Made by a program: the position numbers and the translations under genes. This document shows, one piece after another, positions 1 to 6,303 of a stretch of 12,782 nt of DNA. The stretch's first letter is position 1. Each line of letters opens with the position of its first letter. Below the pieces are notes generated by a model. It did not search any database. It saw only the letters and a program-made list of their open reading frames with translations, and had not been told where the DNA came from. This DNA comes from an uncultured Collinsella sp. (GTDB taxonomy: Bacteria; Actinomycetota; Coriobacteriia; Coriobacteriales; Coriobacteriaceae): NCBI GenBank assembly GCA_900539735.1, contig UQDE01000043.1:1-12782 (forward strand), read 5' to 3'.

Positions 1-218
1 GACTTGCAGCGACGGACCTCAGGACACTCTTACACCACGTCTGCGCGCGCGACCGTCGAAATGGCGATGAAAGCACGATTTTGAGCCAACTGTTAGTCCT
101 TATAATGGACATATGTTGCGTAACTTAAGCAAATACTGTCTATTTATATGTTGCAAACAAAGTAGCAGTACTCATTTTTGCCATTTTTTGACCACGGCCT
201 TTGTGACAGACGTGCTGG
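1..218. other. Left-edge region with no supported gene
   Basis: No protein or RNA gene can be supported here. The + strand is open from the window edge to a TGA at 82-84, so the tail of an upstream gene is possible, but those 27 codons resemble nothing I recognise. From about 85 to 217 the DNA is markedly richer in A and T than the rest of the window. It holds a TATAAT at 101-106 with a poor upstream TTTTGA at 79-84 (16-bp spacer), two exact copies of ATATGTTGC at 111-119 and 146-154 (35 bp apart), and the T-rich tract TTTTTGCCATTTTTTGACC at about 175-193. These could be regulatory, but no function is assigned. Confidence 0.4.
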
Positions 219-246
219 CGGGTTCGAATCCCATGCGCTGGGCCTG

Positions 247-277
247 AAAAAGGAAAGGCCTCCATCGCTGGAGGCCT
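247..277 (-). terminator. Relict rho-independent terminator of copy A
   Basis: Read on the minus strand, AGGCCTCC (270-277) pairs perfectly with GGAGGCCT (256-263) around a 6-nt loop and is followed by a T-rich run, the complement of the A-rich 247-256. The same arrangement, with different stem bases, follows the intact tRNA-Val in copy B. Stem changes that keep pairing suggest the hairpin was functional when the copies diverged. Confidence 0.6.
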
Positions 278-283
278 AACAAT

Positions 284-305
284 TCAGTGGTGGGCGATGA
301 GGGAT
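284..305 (-). pseudogene. Duplicated 3' end of tRNA-Val
   Basis: The 22 bases here are identical to 470-491. On the minus strand they give the distal T-stem half, the whole 3' acceptor strand (ATCGCCC) and the encoded ACCA of the neighbouring tRNA-Val. Homology stops abruptly inside the T-arm: the T-loop, anticodon arm and D-arm are missing. A duplicated tRNA 3' end is the usual footprint of integrase-mediated insertion, but no integrase is present, so a local duplication followed by decay is equally possible. Confidence 0.6.
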
Positions 306-404
306 GTCCGCGTGCGGCTGGCGCCGCCCGCTCTCGCTTCGGGCCTACGGCCCTCGCGTGCTGCGCTGGAAAACGCTTCGCGTTTCCTCAGCTCCGCACC
401 CTTT
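306..404. other. GC-rich hairpin cluster between the two repeat copies
   Basis: The spacer holds three consecutive hairpins: GCGGC/GCCGC (314-318 and 323-327), GGGCC/GGCCC (341-345 and 349-353) and GGAAAACGC/GCGTTTCC (368-376 and 380-387, one bulged A). Short reading frames across it run through the tRNA-like repeats and are not credible proteins. The dense hairpins resemble intergenic mosaic repeats, but I cannot name a family. Confidence 0.4.
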
Positions 405-491
405 CGGGTTCGAATCCCTCTGCGATGGGCCCAAAAAAGAAAGGCCCCCATAGCTGGGAGCCTATCAAATCAGTGGTGGGCGATGAGGGAT
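405..491. repeat. tRNA-like/terminator direct repeat, copy B
   Basis: This is the right copy of the repeat described at 219-305. Its right end runs into the intact tRNA-Val (minus strand), and its hairpin is that gene's terminator. Its left end again starts with CGGGTTCGAATCCC, a T-arm-like string pointing the opposite way to the tRNA-Val T-arm (GGATTCGAACCCC, 488-500). The layout therefore resembles two convergent tRNA 3' ends sharing one hairpin, with only the minus-strand tRNA complete. Confidence 0.65.
433..463 (-). terminator. tRNA-Val rho-independent terminator
   Basis: On the minus strand, AGGCTCCC (456-463) pairs with GGGGGCCT (442-449) around a 6-nt loop, with one G-T pair. A T-rich run follows (complement of 433-441). 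It starts 10 nt downstream of the encoded CCA of tRNA-Val. Confidence 0.75.
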
Positions 492-549
492 TCGAACCCC
501 CAGCCTTGTGCGTGTAAAGCACCTGCGCTAACCGTTGCGCCAATCGCCC
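474..549 (-). tRNA. tRNA-Val (anticodon TAC)
   Basis: The minus strand folds into a complete cloverleaf of 76 nt. It has a perfect 7-bp acceptor stem (GGGCGAT/ATCGCCC), a D-arm GCGC/GCGC, an anticodon loop TTTACAC with TAC at 514-516, a T-loop TTCGAAT on a GGGGG/CCCTC stem, and an encoded A-CCA end (474-477). The anticodon stem has one mismatch at its outermost pair (G-A). TAC reads GUA and probably other valine codons by wobble. The gene is monocistronic, with its own promoter and terminator, and is transcribed away from asnB. Confidence 0.95.
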
Positions 550-559
550 GTGCGGAGAG

Positions 560-568
560 AGTATAGCA
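560..568 (-). promoter_or_regulatory. Extended -10 promoter of tRNA-Val
   Basis: On the minus strand the sequence reads TGC-TATACT, a good extended -10, with 10 nt before the mature tRNA 5' end. No convincing -35 lies at 16-18 bp, which is typical for extended -10 promoters. The run TATACTCTCTCCGCAC leads straight into the tRNA. Confidence 0.6.
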
Positions 569-679
569 AAACAATCGCCTCATTCACCTCATATCCATTA
601 AAGGTAACTGGCGCGTGTCACAGCGGAGCTGATTCAGTTGAGATTGCCTGAACATTCCGCCCCTCTTTACGCCCTCGGG

Positions 680-685
680 TATACT
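680..685 (+). promoter_or_regulatory. Candidate -10 for asnB
   Basis: TATACT lies 51 bp upstream of the asnB start codon. No recognisable -35 was found at 16-18 bp (that stretch is C-rich), so the call rests on the -10 and its position alone. It would give a leader of roughly 45 nt. Confidence 0.35.
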
Positions 686-736
686 CAAAAGCTACTGATT
701 CGATTTGATGCCCAGCAACAGCAGAGGGGATAGTAT

Positions 737-2617
737 ATGTGCGGTTTTGTCGGTTTTGTCGGTGGGACGGATAACCAATCCGAGGTGCTCACCAAGATGA
801 TGGACCGCATCGTCCATCGCGGTCCCGACATGGGCGGTCAGTTTATCGACGGCCGCGTTGCCCTCGGCTTCCGCCGCTTGTCGATCCTCGACCTGACCGA
901 GGCCGGCGCTCAGCCCATGGCCAATGAGGACGGCAGCGTCGTCATTGTCTTCAACGGTGAGATCTACAACTTCCAAGAACTCCGTTCCGAGCTCGAGGCC
1001 AAGGGCTACAAGTTCCACTGCGGCGCCGACACCGAGAGTCTCCTGCACGGCTACGAGGAGTGGGGCGAGGCCGTCCTCGATCGCCTGCGCGGTATGTACG
1101 CCTTCGTCATCTGGGACAAAAAGAAGAACAAGCTTTTTGGCGCCCGTGACATCTTTGGCATCAAGCCGCTTTACTACTATCCCATGGCCGATGCGGGCGA
1201 CGGCGCTCCGGGCGTGCTCTTTGGCTCCGAGATCAAGAGCTTCCTGGACTACCCGCACTTCCACAAGGCGGTCAACAAAAAGGCCCTGCGTCCGTACATG
1301 ACGCTGCAGTATTCGGCAACCGAGGAGACCTTCTTCGAGGGTGTCTACAAGCTGCCGCCGGCGCACTACTTTACCGTCGATATCCCGACCGGCAAGATGA
1401 ACATCGAGCGTTACTGGGATTGCGATTACTCTGCCGTCGAGAAGCCGTTCGAAGAGTACGTCGACGAGCTGGACGAGGTCGTGCACGAGAGCGTCGAGGC
1501 CCATCGCATCGCCGACGTCAAGGTCGCGTCGTTCCTCTCCGGTGGCGTCGACTCCAGCTACATTGCCGCTTGCCTCATGCCCGACAAGACCTTCTCGGTG
1601 GGCTTTGACTACAAGAACTTCAACGAGACCAACTACGCCAAGGAGCTTTCCGATAAGCTCGGCGTCGAGAACGTTCGCAAGATGATTACCGCCGACGAGT
1701 TCTTCGGTGCGCTCGAGGACATCCAGTATCACATGGACGAGCCGCAGTCCAACCTGTCTTCCGTGCCGCTGTGGTTCTTGGCCGAGATGGCCCGCAAGGA
1801 CGTTACCGTCGTGCTTTCGGGCGAAGGTGCCGACGAGCTCTTTGGCGGCTACGCCTACTACGAGGACACGGTCCCGGTGCGCAAGTACAAAAAGATGGTG
1901 CCGCTGCCCATCCGTCGCGCGCTCGGTAACCTGGCGCTGCATATGCCGTACTTCAAGGGACATAACTTCCTGGTCAAGGGTGCCGAGATCCCCGAGAAGT
2001 CGTTCCTGGGACAGGCTCTGGTATGGCCGGAGCGCGAGGTCGACGGCGTGCTCAAGCCCGAGTACAACACCGGCGACGGCGCCTTCGAGCTTGCCGCTCC
2101 CATCTACGCGCGCGTGAAGGGTCAGCCCGAGCTGGTCAAGAAGCAGTACCTGGACATGAACATGTGGCTCCCGGGCGACATTCTGCTCAAGGCCGACAAG
2201 ATGTGCATGGCGCACTCGCTGGAGCTGCGCGTGCCCTTCCTGGACCGCAAAGTCATGGAGTTCGCCGAGCACATTCCCGACCGCTACCGCATCAACGAGA
2301 ACGGCAACAAACAGGTACTCCGCCACGCTGCCAACAAGTCGCTGCCCGATGAGTGGGCCACCCGTCCCAAGGTGGGCTTCCCGGTGCCGATTGTCTACTG
2401 GCTGCGCGAGCAAAAGTGGTACGACTATGTCAAGGAGTACTTCACCGCGCCGTGGGCAAGCGAGTTCTTCGATACCGATGAGCTCATGCACCTGCTCGAT
2501 CTGCACTTTGCGGGCAAGGGCGATTTCCAGCGCAAGATCTATACGCCGCTCGTGTTCCTGGTGTGGTACAAGCGCTTCTTTATCGACGAGGACCAGCCCG
2601 CTGTTCAGGCTGCCTAG
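737..2617 (+). CDS. asnB: Asparagine synthase, glutamine-hydrolysing (class B)
   Basis: This cytoplasmic enzyme makes asparagine from aspartate, glutamine and ATP, releasing AMP, PPi and glutamate. The 626-residue protein has the expected two-domain plan. The N-terminal class II glutamine amidotransferase domain begins Met-Cys-Gly, and Cys2 becomes the N-terminal nucleophile after Met removal. That fixes the start codon, which is supported by AGAGGGGA at 723-730. HRGPD (27-31), GEIYN (74-78) and ADTES (97-101) are also visible. The synthetase domain carries the PP-loop SGGVDSS (268-274), SGEGADELFGGY (361-372) and the conserved block around ELRVPFLDR (496-504). The length is typical of bacterial AsnB. 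It is flanked by a minus-strand tRNA and a strong terminator, so it appears monocistronic. No key residue is missing. A related AsnB-like amidotransferase acting on another substrate cannot be excluded, but nothing here points to one. Confidence 0.95.
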   Translation: MCGFVGFVGGTDNQSEVLTKMMDRIVHRGPDMGGQFIDGRVALGFRRLSILDLTEAGAQPMANEDGSVVIVFNGEIYNFQELRSELEAKGYKFHCGADTESLLHGYEEWGEAVLDRLRGMYAFVIWDKKKNKLFGARDIFGIKPLYYYPMADAGDGAPGVLFGSEIKSFLDYPHFHKAVNKKALRPYMTLQYSATEETFFEGVYKLPPAHYFTVDIPTGKMNIERYWDCDYSAVEKPFEEYVDELDEVVHESVEAHRIADVKVASFLSGGVDSSYIAACLMPDKTFSVGFDYKNFNETNYAKELSDKLGVENVRKMITADEFFGALEDIQYHMDEPQSNLSSVPLWFLAEMARKDVTVVLSGEGADELFGGYAYYEDTVPVRKYKKMVPLPIRRALGNLALHMPYFKGHNFLVKGAEIPEKSFLGQALVWPEREVDGVLKPEYNTGDGAFELAAPIYARVKGQPELVKKQYLDMNMWLPGDILLKADKMCMAHSLELRVPFLDRKVMEFAEHIPDRYRINENGNKQVLRHAANKSLPDEWATRPKVGFPVPIVYWLREQKWYDYVKEYFTAPWASEFFDTDELMHLLDLHFAGKGDFQRKIYTPLVFLVWYKRFFIDEDQPAVQAA

Positions 2618-2643
2618 CCTCGGCTTACGAACGCCTGCGCGTA

Positions 2644-2667
2644 ACGGCTCCTCCGGGAGCCGTTTTT
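2644..2667 (+). terminator. asnB rho-independent terminator
   Basis: ACGGCTCC (2644-2651) pairs with GGAGCCGT (2656-2663) around a 4-nt loop and is followed by five T. It lies 26 bp after the asnB stop and separates asnB from murE. Confidence 0.9.
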
Positions 2668-2694
2668 GCGTGGGTGCGTTTCAGTTACTATAAA
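2666..2694 (+). promoter_or_regulatory. Candidate promoter of the murE group
   Basis: TTGCGT at 2666-2671 and TATAAA at 2689-2694 are separated by 17 bp. The -35 overlaps the last T residues of the asnB terminator, a compact arrangement that separates the two transcripts. The murE start is 34 bp downstream of the -10. Confidence 0.5.
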
Positions 2695-2728
2695 ACCGTC
2701 CCTGCCAAATGGCTGAGAAAGGTGAAAG

Positions 2729-4291
2729 ATGCACCATTCGGATTCCGCGACCGTGACCACGGTCGATACGCTTGCCAAGCTTCTCGATGTGTGCGGCGAG
2801 CTGCGCTCATCAGAGCAGGTTGACGAGCGTGCCGTGACCGGCTGCTCGTTTGATTCGCGCGCGGTCTCGGCAGGTGACGTATTCTTTTGCAAAGGTGCTG
2901 CCTTTAAGCCCGCGTTTTTGAGCATGGCGCTCGATGCGGGCGCCGTCGCATTTGTGTGCGAGGAGTCGCTGGTCGAGTCTCTGGAGCCGCTGGCGCAGGA
3001 GAGCGGTGCTGCGATGCTGGTTGTTGATAGTGTTCGCACGGCCATGGCCCTGTTGCCGCCGGAGGTCTACGACCGTCCCGACCACGACGTCAAGATCGTG
3101 GGTATCACCGGTACCAAGGGAAAGACCACGGCCGCTTTTATGCTCCAGTCGATTATCAAAGCGGCGGGCGAGTCCTGCGGCATGATCGGCTCGGTGAGTA
3201 CCGACGATGGCATCGAGTGCTACGAGAGCACCAATACTACGCCCGAGGCCCCCGAGGTCTGGCGCCATATCGCCAACTGCCGCACGTCCGGTCGCCAGTC
3301 CATGGTCATGGAGGTTTCGAGCCAGGCGCTCAAGTACCAACGCGTCGAGAATCTGCCGTTTGACGTGGCGTGCTTCCTCAACATCGGCCGCGACCACATC
3401 TCGCCGATCGAACACCCCACGTTTGAGGATTATTTTGAGAGCAAACTCAGGATCTTTGACCAGGCAAAGACCGCCGTGGTGAATCTAGGCACCGAAGAGG
3501 TTGACCGTGTGCTAGAGGCAGCGTCGACGGCCGATCGCTTGGTGACCGTTGGGGTCGAGCATCCCGAGGCGAGCCTGTGGGCAAGCGACGTACGCATGGT
3601 CGGCTTTAGCATCGAGTTCAACTTGCATGGCCTGTGTGCCGACGAGTCCGAGACGGGGGAGAAGGTCCTGCTGGGCATCGCGGGCGACTTTAACGTGGAA
3701 AACGCGCTGGTCGCTATCGCCGCTGCGCGCGAGATCGGCATCGGTATCGAGGCTATCAAGAAGGGCCTCTCCAAACTGCGTGTGCCGGGCCGCATGGAGG
3801 TCGTGGAGTCGAAGGACGGCCGCGTGATTTGTGTCGTCGACTACGCGCACAACCAGCTTTCGTTCCGTTCGCTTTTCTCGTCGGTCAAGCGCGCGTTTCC
3901 CGCTAGCCCCGTCATTGCGCTGTTTGGCGCCGCCGGCGGCAAGGCGCAGGAGCGCCGCGAGCAATTGCCACGCGAGGCCGCACCGTATTCCGACCTGATG
4001 ATCTTTACGAACGAGGATCCAGCTCACGAGGACCCGATGAAGGTCTGTCGCGAGCTTGCCGAGCATGTTCCCGACGATACGCCGAACAAGATCATCCTCG
4101 ACCGCGAAGCCGCTGTGCATGCGGTGTTCAAGGCGGCGCGCGAGGAGTACGTCAACCCCGATGCTCCTACCATTGTCTTGCTGCTGGCAAAGGGTGACGA
4201 GGAGCTCATGCACGTGGGTGATGAGTTCGTGCCCATCGAGAGCGACCTTTCGTTGGCCAATCGCCTGATCGATGTTACCCAGTTTGACTAA
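2729..4291 (+). CDS. murE: UDP-N-acetylmuramoyl-tripeptide synthetase (MurE-type Mur ligase)
   Basis: This ATP-dependent cytoplasmic ligase adds the third amino acid to UDP-MurNAc-L-Ala-D-Glu during peptidoglycan synthesis. The 520-residue protein has the three Mur-ligase domains. The P-loop is GTKGKTT (128-134), with NTTPE (169-173), EVSSQAL (195-201), the likely carbamylated lysine K239 in FESKLRIF, VPGRMEV (352-358) and DYAHN (371-375). The specificity loop reads NEDPAHEDP (428-436) and lacks the DNPR motif of meso-diaminopimelate-adding MurE. This suggests the third residue is L-lysine, L-ornithine or another diamino acid. The DYAHNQLSF and GAAGGKAQERR blocks also differ from the E. coli form and recall, from memory, the Gram-positive lysine-adding branch. 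Start ATG 2729 has AAAGGTG at 2718-2724. It is the first gene after the asnB terminator. The MurE assignment is firm, the amino-acid choice is inferred. Confidence 0.88.
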   Translation: MHHSDSATVTTVDTLAKLLDVCGELRSSEQVDERAVTGCSFDSRAVSAGDVFFCKGAAFKPAFLSMALDAGAVAFVCEESLVESLEPLAQESGAAMLVVDSVRTAMALLPPEVYDRPDHDVKIVGITGTKGKTTAAFMLQSIIKAAGESCGMIGSVSTDDGIECYESTNTTPEAPEVWRHIANCRTSGRQSMVMEVSSQALKYQRVENLPFDVACFLNIGRDHISPIEHPTFEDYFESKLRIFDQAKTAVVNLGTEEVDRVLEAASTADRLVTVGVEHPEASLWASDVRMVGFSIEFNLHGLCADESETGEKVLLGIAGDFNVENALVAIAAAREIGIGIEAIKKGLSKLRVPGRMEVVESKDGRVICVVDYAHNQLSFRSLFSSVKRAFPASPVIALFGAAGGKAQERREQLPREAAPYSDLMIFTNEDPAHEDPMKVCRELAEHVPDDTPNKIILDREAAVHAVFKAAREEYVNPDAPTIVLLLAKGDEELMHVGDEFVPIESDLSLANRLIDVTQFD

Positions 4292-4300
4292 TGAACCATG

Positions 4301-4333
4301 ATGGCGGCGGCGCCCTGAGTGCGCTGTCGCCAT
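4301..4333 (+). other. Long hairpin after murE without a T-tract
   Basis: ATGGCGGCGGCGC (4301-4313) pairs along its whole length with GCGCTGTCGCCAT (4321-4333), including two G-T pairs, around a 7-nt loop. No T-run follows, so a standard intrinsic terminator is unlikely. It could slow read-through, protect the murE mRNA end, or act as a weak terminator. Confidence 0.55.
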
Positions 4334-4398
4334 AAGCGTGTTCCCTCAATCAAAACATGCCGTCCAAGTCCAAACCCTTCTACGTAAACGGAGTAACC

Positions 4399-5310
4399 AT
4401 GTCCCACAATACCCTGCCGACCGTTGCTGAGCTTTCGGGCGAGATGCGCGAGCGCTTGGCCAAGGTCAAGTACGTCTTTACCGACCTGGATGCCACGATG
4501 CTCGCACCCGGCTCGTGCGTGCTACGCGACAACGACGGCAACCCTTCGACCAAGCTCGTCGAGGCTGTCGTGGCACTTGCCCGCGCCGGCATGCAGGTGG
4601 TCCCCACCTCGGGCCGCAACCGCACCATGATCCACGAGGATGCGCGCGTGCTTGGCCTCAACTCCTACATCGGCGAGATGGGTGGCCTGGTCATGTACGA
4701 TCTCAAGGCCAACGACTGGGAGTATCTGACCGGCGATATGCCCTACGACCCCGCCTGCGGCCTCACGCCGCATCAGGTGATCGAGCAGACCGGCGTGTGC
4801 GAGAAGATTCTCGCTCGCTGGCCGCATAAGATCGAGTACCACAACGACATGTCGACTGGCTACAAGTACCGCGAGGTCACCGTCGGCATGCGCGGCGATG
4901 TGCCCGACGAGGAGGTCCAGACCATCCTGGACGAGGCCGGCTGCGGCCTGGTCTGGGCCTGCAACGGTCACCTGACGCATCTGTCCAAGCCGACGACGCT
5001 CGAGCTCGAACGCGTCGAGGATGGCCGCGCGTTTAACATCAATCCCGCCGGCCTCAACAAGGGCGTTGCCATCGCACGTTTCTGCGAGCACCTGGGTATC
5101 GAGCGCGAGGAGACGCTGGCGCTCGGCGATTCCGAGTCCGACTTCTACATGGCTGACCACGTGGGCACGTTCTGCCTGGTCGAGAACGGTTTGACCAGCG
5201 CCGGCGCGCCCGAGTTCCTGGATGCCTGCGATAACGCCTACGTCACGCGCGGAAAGATTGTCGACGGCTGGGCGGCAACGGCAGAGCTGCTCGTCGCGAC
5301 CCGTTCGTAG
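4399..5310 (+). CDS. HAD superfamily (subclass IIB, Cof-like) phosphatase
   Basis: This is a predicted cytoplasmic Mg2+-dependent phosphatase of 303 residues. All four HAD motifs are visible: DLDAT (29-33, nucleophile D29 and acid/base D31), TSGR (70-73), the motif III lysine K221 in GLNKGVAIARF, and GDSESD (243-248). The large cap between motifs II and III, about residues 95-205, fits subclass IIB, which includes Cof/YbiV sugar phosphatases and mannosyl-3-phosphoglycerate phosphatase. The substrate cannot be read from sequence. The start at 4399 is preferred because GGAG lies at 4390-4393. An in-frame ATG at 4357 has no ribosome binding site. The gene lies between murE and murI, both cell-wall genes, and 53 bp separate its stop from murI. 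A link to wall or sugar-phosphate metabolism is only suggested by that context. Confidence 0.82.
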   Translation: MSHNTLPTVAELSGEMRERLAKVKYVFTDLDATMLAPGSCVLRDNDGNPSTKLVEAVVALARAGMQVVPTSGRNRTMIHEDARVLGLNSYIGEMGGLVMYDLKANDWEYLTGDMPYDPACGLTPHQVIEQTGVCEKILARWPHKIEYHNDMSTGYKYREVTVGMRGDVPDEEVQTILDEAGCGLVWACNGHLTHLSKPTTLELERVEDGRAFNINPAGLNKGVAIARFCEHLGIEREETLALGDSESDFYMADHVGTFCLVENGLTSAGAPEFLDACDNAYVTRGKIVDGWAATAELLVATRS

Positions 5311-5363
5311 TGCGGTCCTATCGTTCTGAGCCATATCTTTTCGAGAGAGAATCTGGTGAGGTA

Positions 5364-6248
5364 ATGTCCGATATCGAGAATCTGGCAGGTGACACGCGTC
5401 CGATCGGTGTGTTCGACTCGGGTCTGGGCGGTCTGACGGTTGCGCGCGCCATCGCAACGGCGTTGCCGCACGAGTCCGTCTACTACTTTGGCGACACCAA
5501 GCGCTGCCCTTACGGCACCCGCACCGAGGACGAGGTGCGCTCGTTTGCACTGCAGGCGGGCCGTTGGCTGTCGAAGCACGACGTCAAGATCATGGTCATC
5601 GCCTGCAATACGGCGACCGCTGCGGCCTTGCGTTTGGCCCAGCAGGTGCTCGACGTCCCCGTCATCGGTGTGATCGCACCGGGCGCACGCGCGGCAATCA
5701 ACAGCACCCGCACACGCCGGGTGGGCGTGCTCGCCACCAACCTCACCATTCGCTCAGGCGCTTACACGCGTGCCATTCAGGACCTGGATGCCGGCGTCGA
5801 CGTATACGGCTGCCCAGCCTCGAGCTTTGTCGAGGTCGTTGAGCACGAGCTCGCCTCGGGCGCACATCTGCAAGAGCAGTGGCTCGAGAACGAGGACATC
5901 TTTGATACGCCTGCCGTACGCGCGCTGGTCGGCGCCACGGTTGAACCGCTGCGCGACCATGGCATCGATACCGTGGTACTCGGCTGCACGCATTTCCCGC
6001 TGCTCGTGGGGCCTATTCGCCATGCGCTGGGTCCCGGAGTGCGCGTGGTGAGCTCCGCCGAGGAGACCACGCGCGAGCTGACCGATATTCTCACGCGCCG
6101 CGAGCAGCTGGCGGGCGACGCGGCCGAGCCGCAGCATCGCTTTGCCACCACGTCTGACAACATTGCCGAGTTTGCGGTGGCGGGCAGTTTTATCTTTGGC
6201 CAGCCGCTCAAGAGCATTGAGCATATCGATATCGACGAACTGAAATAG
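5364..6248 (+). CDS. murI: Glutamate racemase
   Basis: This cofactor-independent cytoplasmic enzyme interconverts L- and D-glutamate, supplying D-Glu for position 2 of the peptidoglycan stem peptide, which MurD adds before MurE acts. The 294-residue protein shows the family signatures: FDSGLGGLTV (17-26), YFGDTKRCPYG (41-51), the first catalytic cysteine C81 in ACNTA, and the second, C208, in GCTHFPLL. The length is slightly above the usual 260-280. ATG 5364 is chosen because GGTGAGG lies at 5355-5361. A GTG at 5310, overlapping the previous stop as TAGTG, would add 18 residues but has no ribosome binding site. The murI-rph-rdgB order recalls the racE-rph-rdgB neighbourhood of Bacillus subtilis, from memory. 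Both catalytic cysteines and the acidic residue near the N-terminus (D18) are present, so activity is expected. Confidence 0.94.
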   Translation: MSDIENLAGDTRPIGVFDSGLGGLTVARAIATALPHESVYYFGDTKRCPYGTRTEDEVRSFALQAGRWLSKHDVKIMVIACNTATAAALRLAQQVLDVPVIGVIAPGARAAINSTRTRRVGVLATNLTIRSGAYTRAIQDLDAGVDVYGCPASSFVEVVEHELASGAHLQEQWLENEDIFDTPAVRALVGATVEPLRDHGIDTVVLGCTHFPLLVGPIRHALGPGVRVVSSAEETTRELTDILTRREQLAGDAAEPQHRFATTSDNIAEFAVAGSFIFGQPLKSIEHIDIDELK

Positions 6249-6303
6249 ATATAAGGTCACCGACCAAAGGCTCACCTTCACCTTTTGCCGAAAGGATTTT
6301 TCT

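Larger units (their letters stand above)
219..305. repeat. tRNA-like/terminator direct repeat, copy A
   Basis: This is the left copy of an imperfect direct repeat of about 87 bp; the right copy is at 405-491, 186 bp away. In order it contains a T-arm-like string CGGGTTCGAATCCC (219-232), a TGCG.TGGGCC stretch, an A-rich run, a hairpin (256-277) and a sequence matching the 3' end of tRNA-Val on the minus strand (284-305). The outer 14 bp and the last 22 bp are identical between copies. The middle differs by substitutions and two compensating one-base shifts. The copy lacks the rest of a tRNA, so it is a remnant and not a working gene. Confidence 0.7.

Noticed and set aside
287..566. Two short + strand frames over the repeat and tRNA-Val
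   Set aside because: They run through the tRNA gene, its terminator and the tRNA-like repeats. Translations such as these are common spurious calls near tRNA genes.
692..2506. A 604-codon open frame antisense to asnB
   Set aside because: It lies entirely opposite a gene with all catalytic motifs and arises from the GC-rich codon bias, which removes stops on the opposite strand. Its translation is low-complexity Val/Leu/Gly/Asp with no family resemblance.
4357..4398. Upstream ATG for the HAD phosphatase
   Set aside because: It has no ribosome binding site, while ATG 4399 has GGAG 5 nt upstream and matches the family start better.
5310..5363. GTG start for murI overlapping the HAD stop
   Set aside because: TAGTG overlap is attractive, but no ribosome binding site precedes it and the 18 extra residues are not part of the racemase fold.
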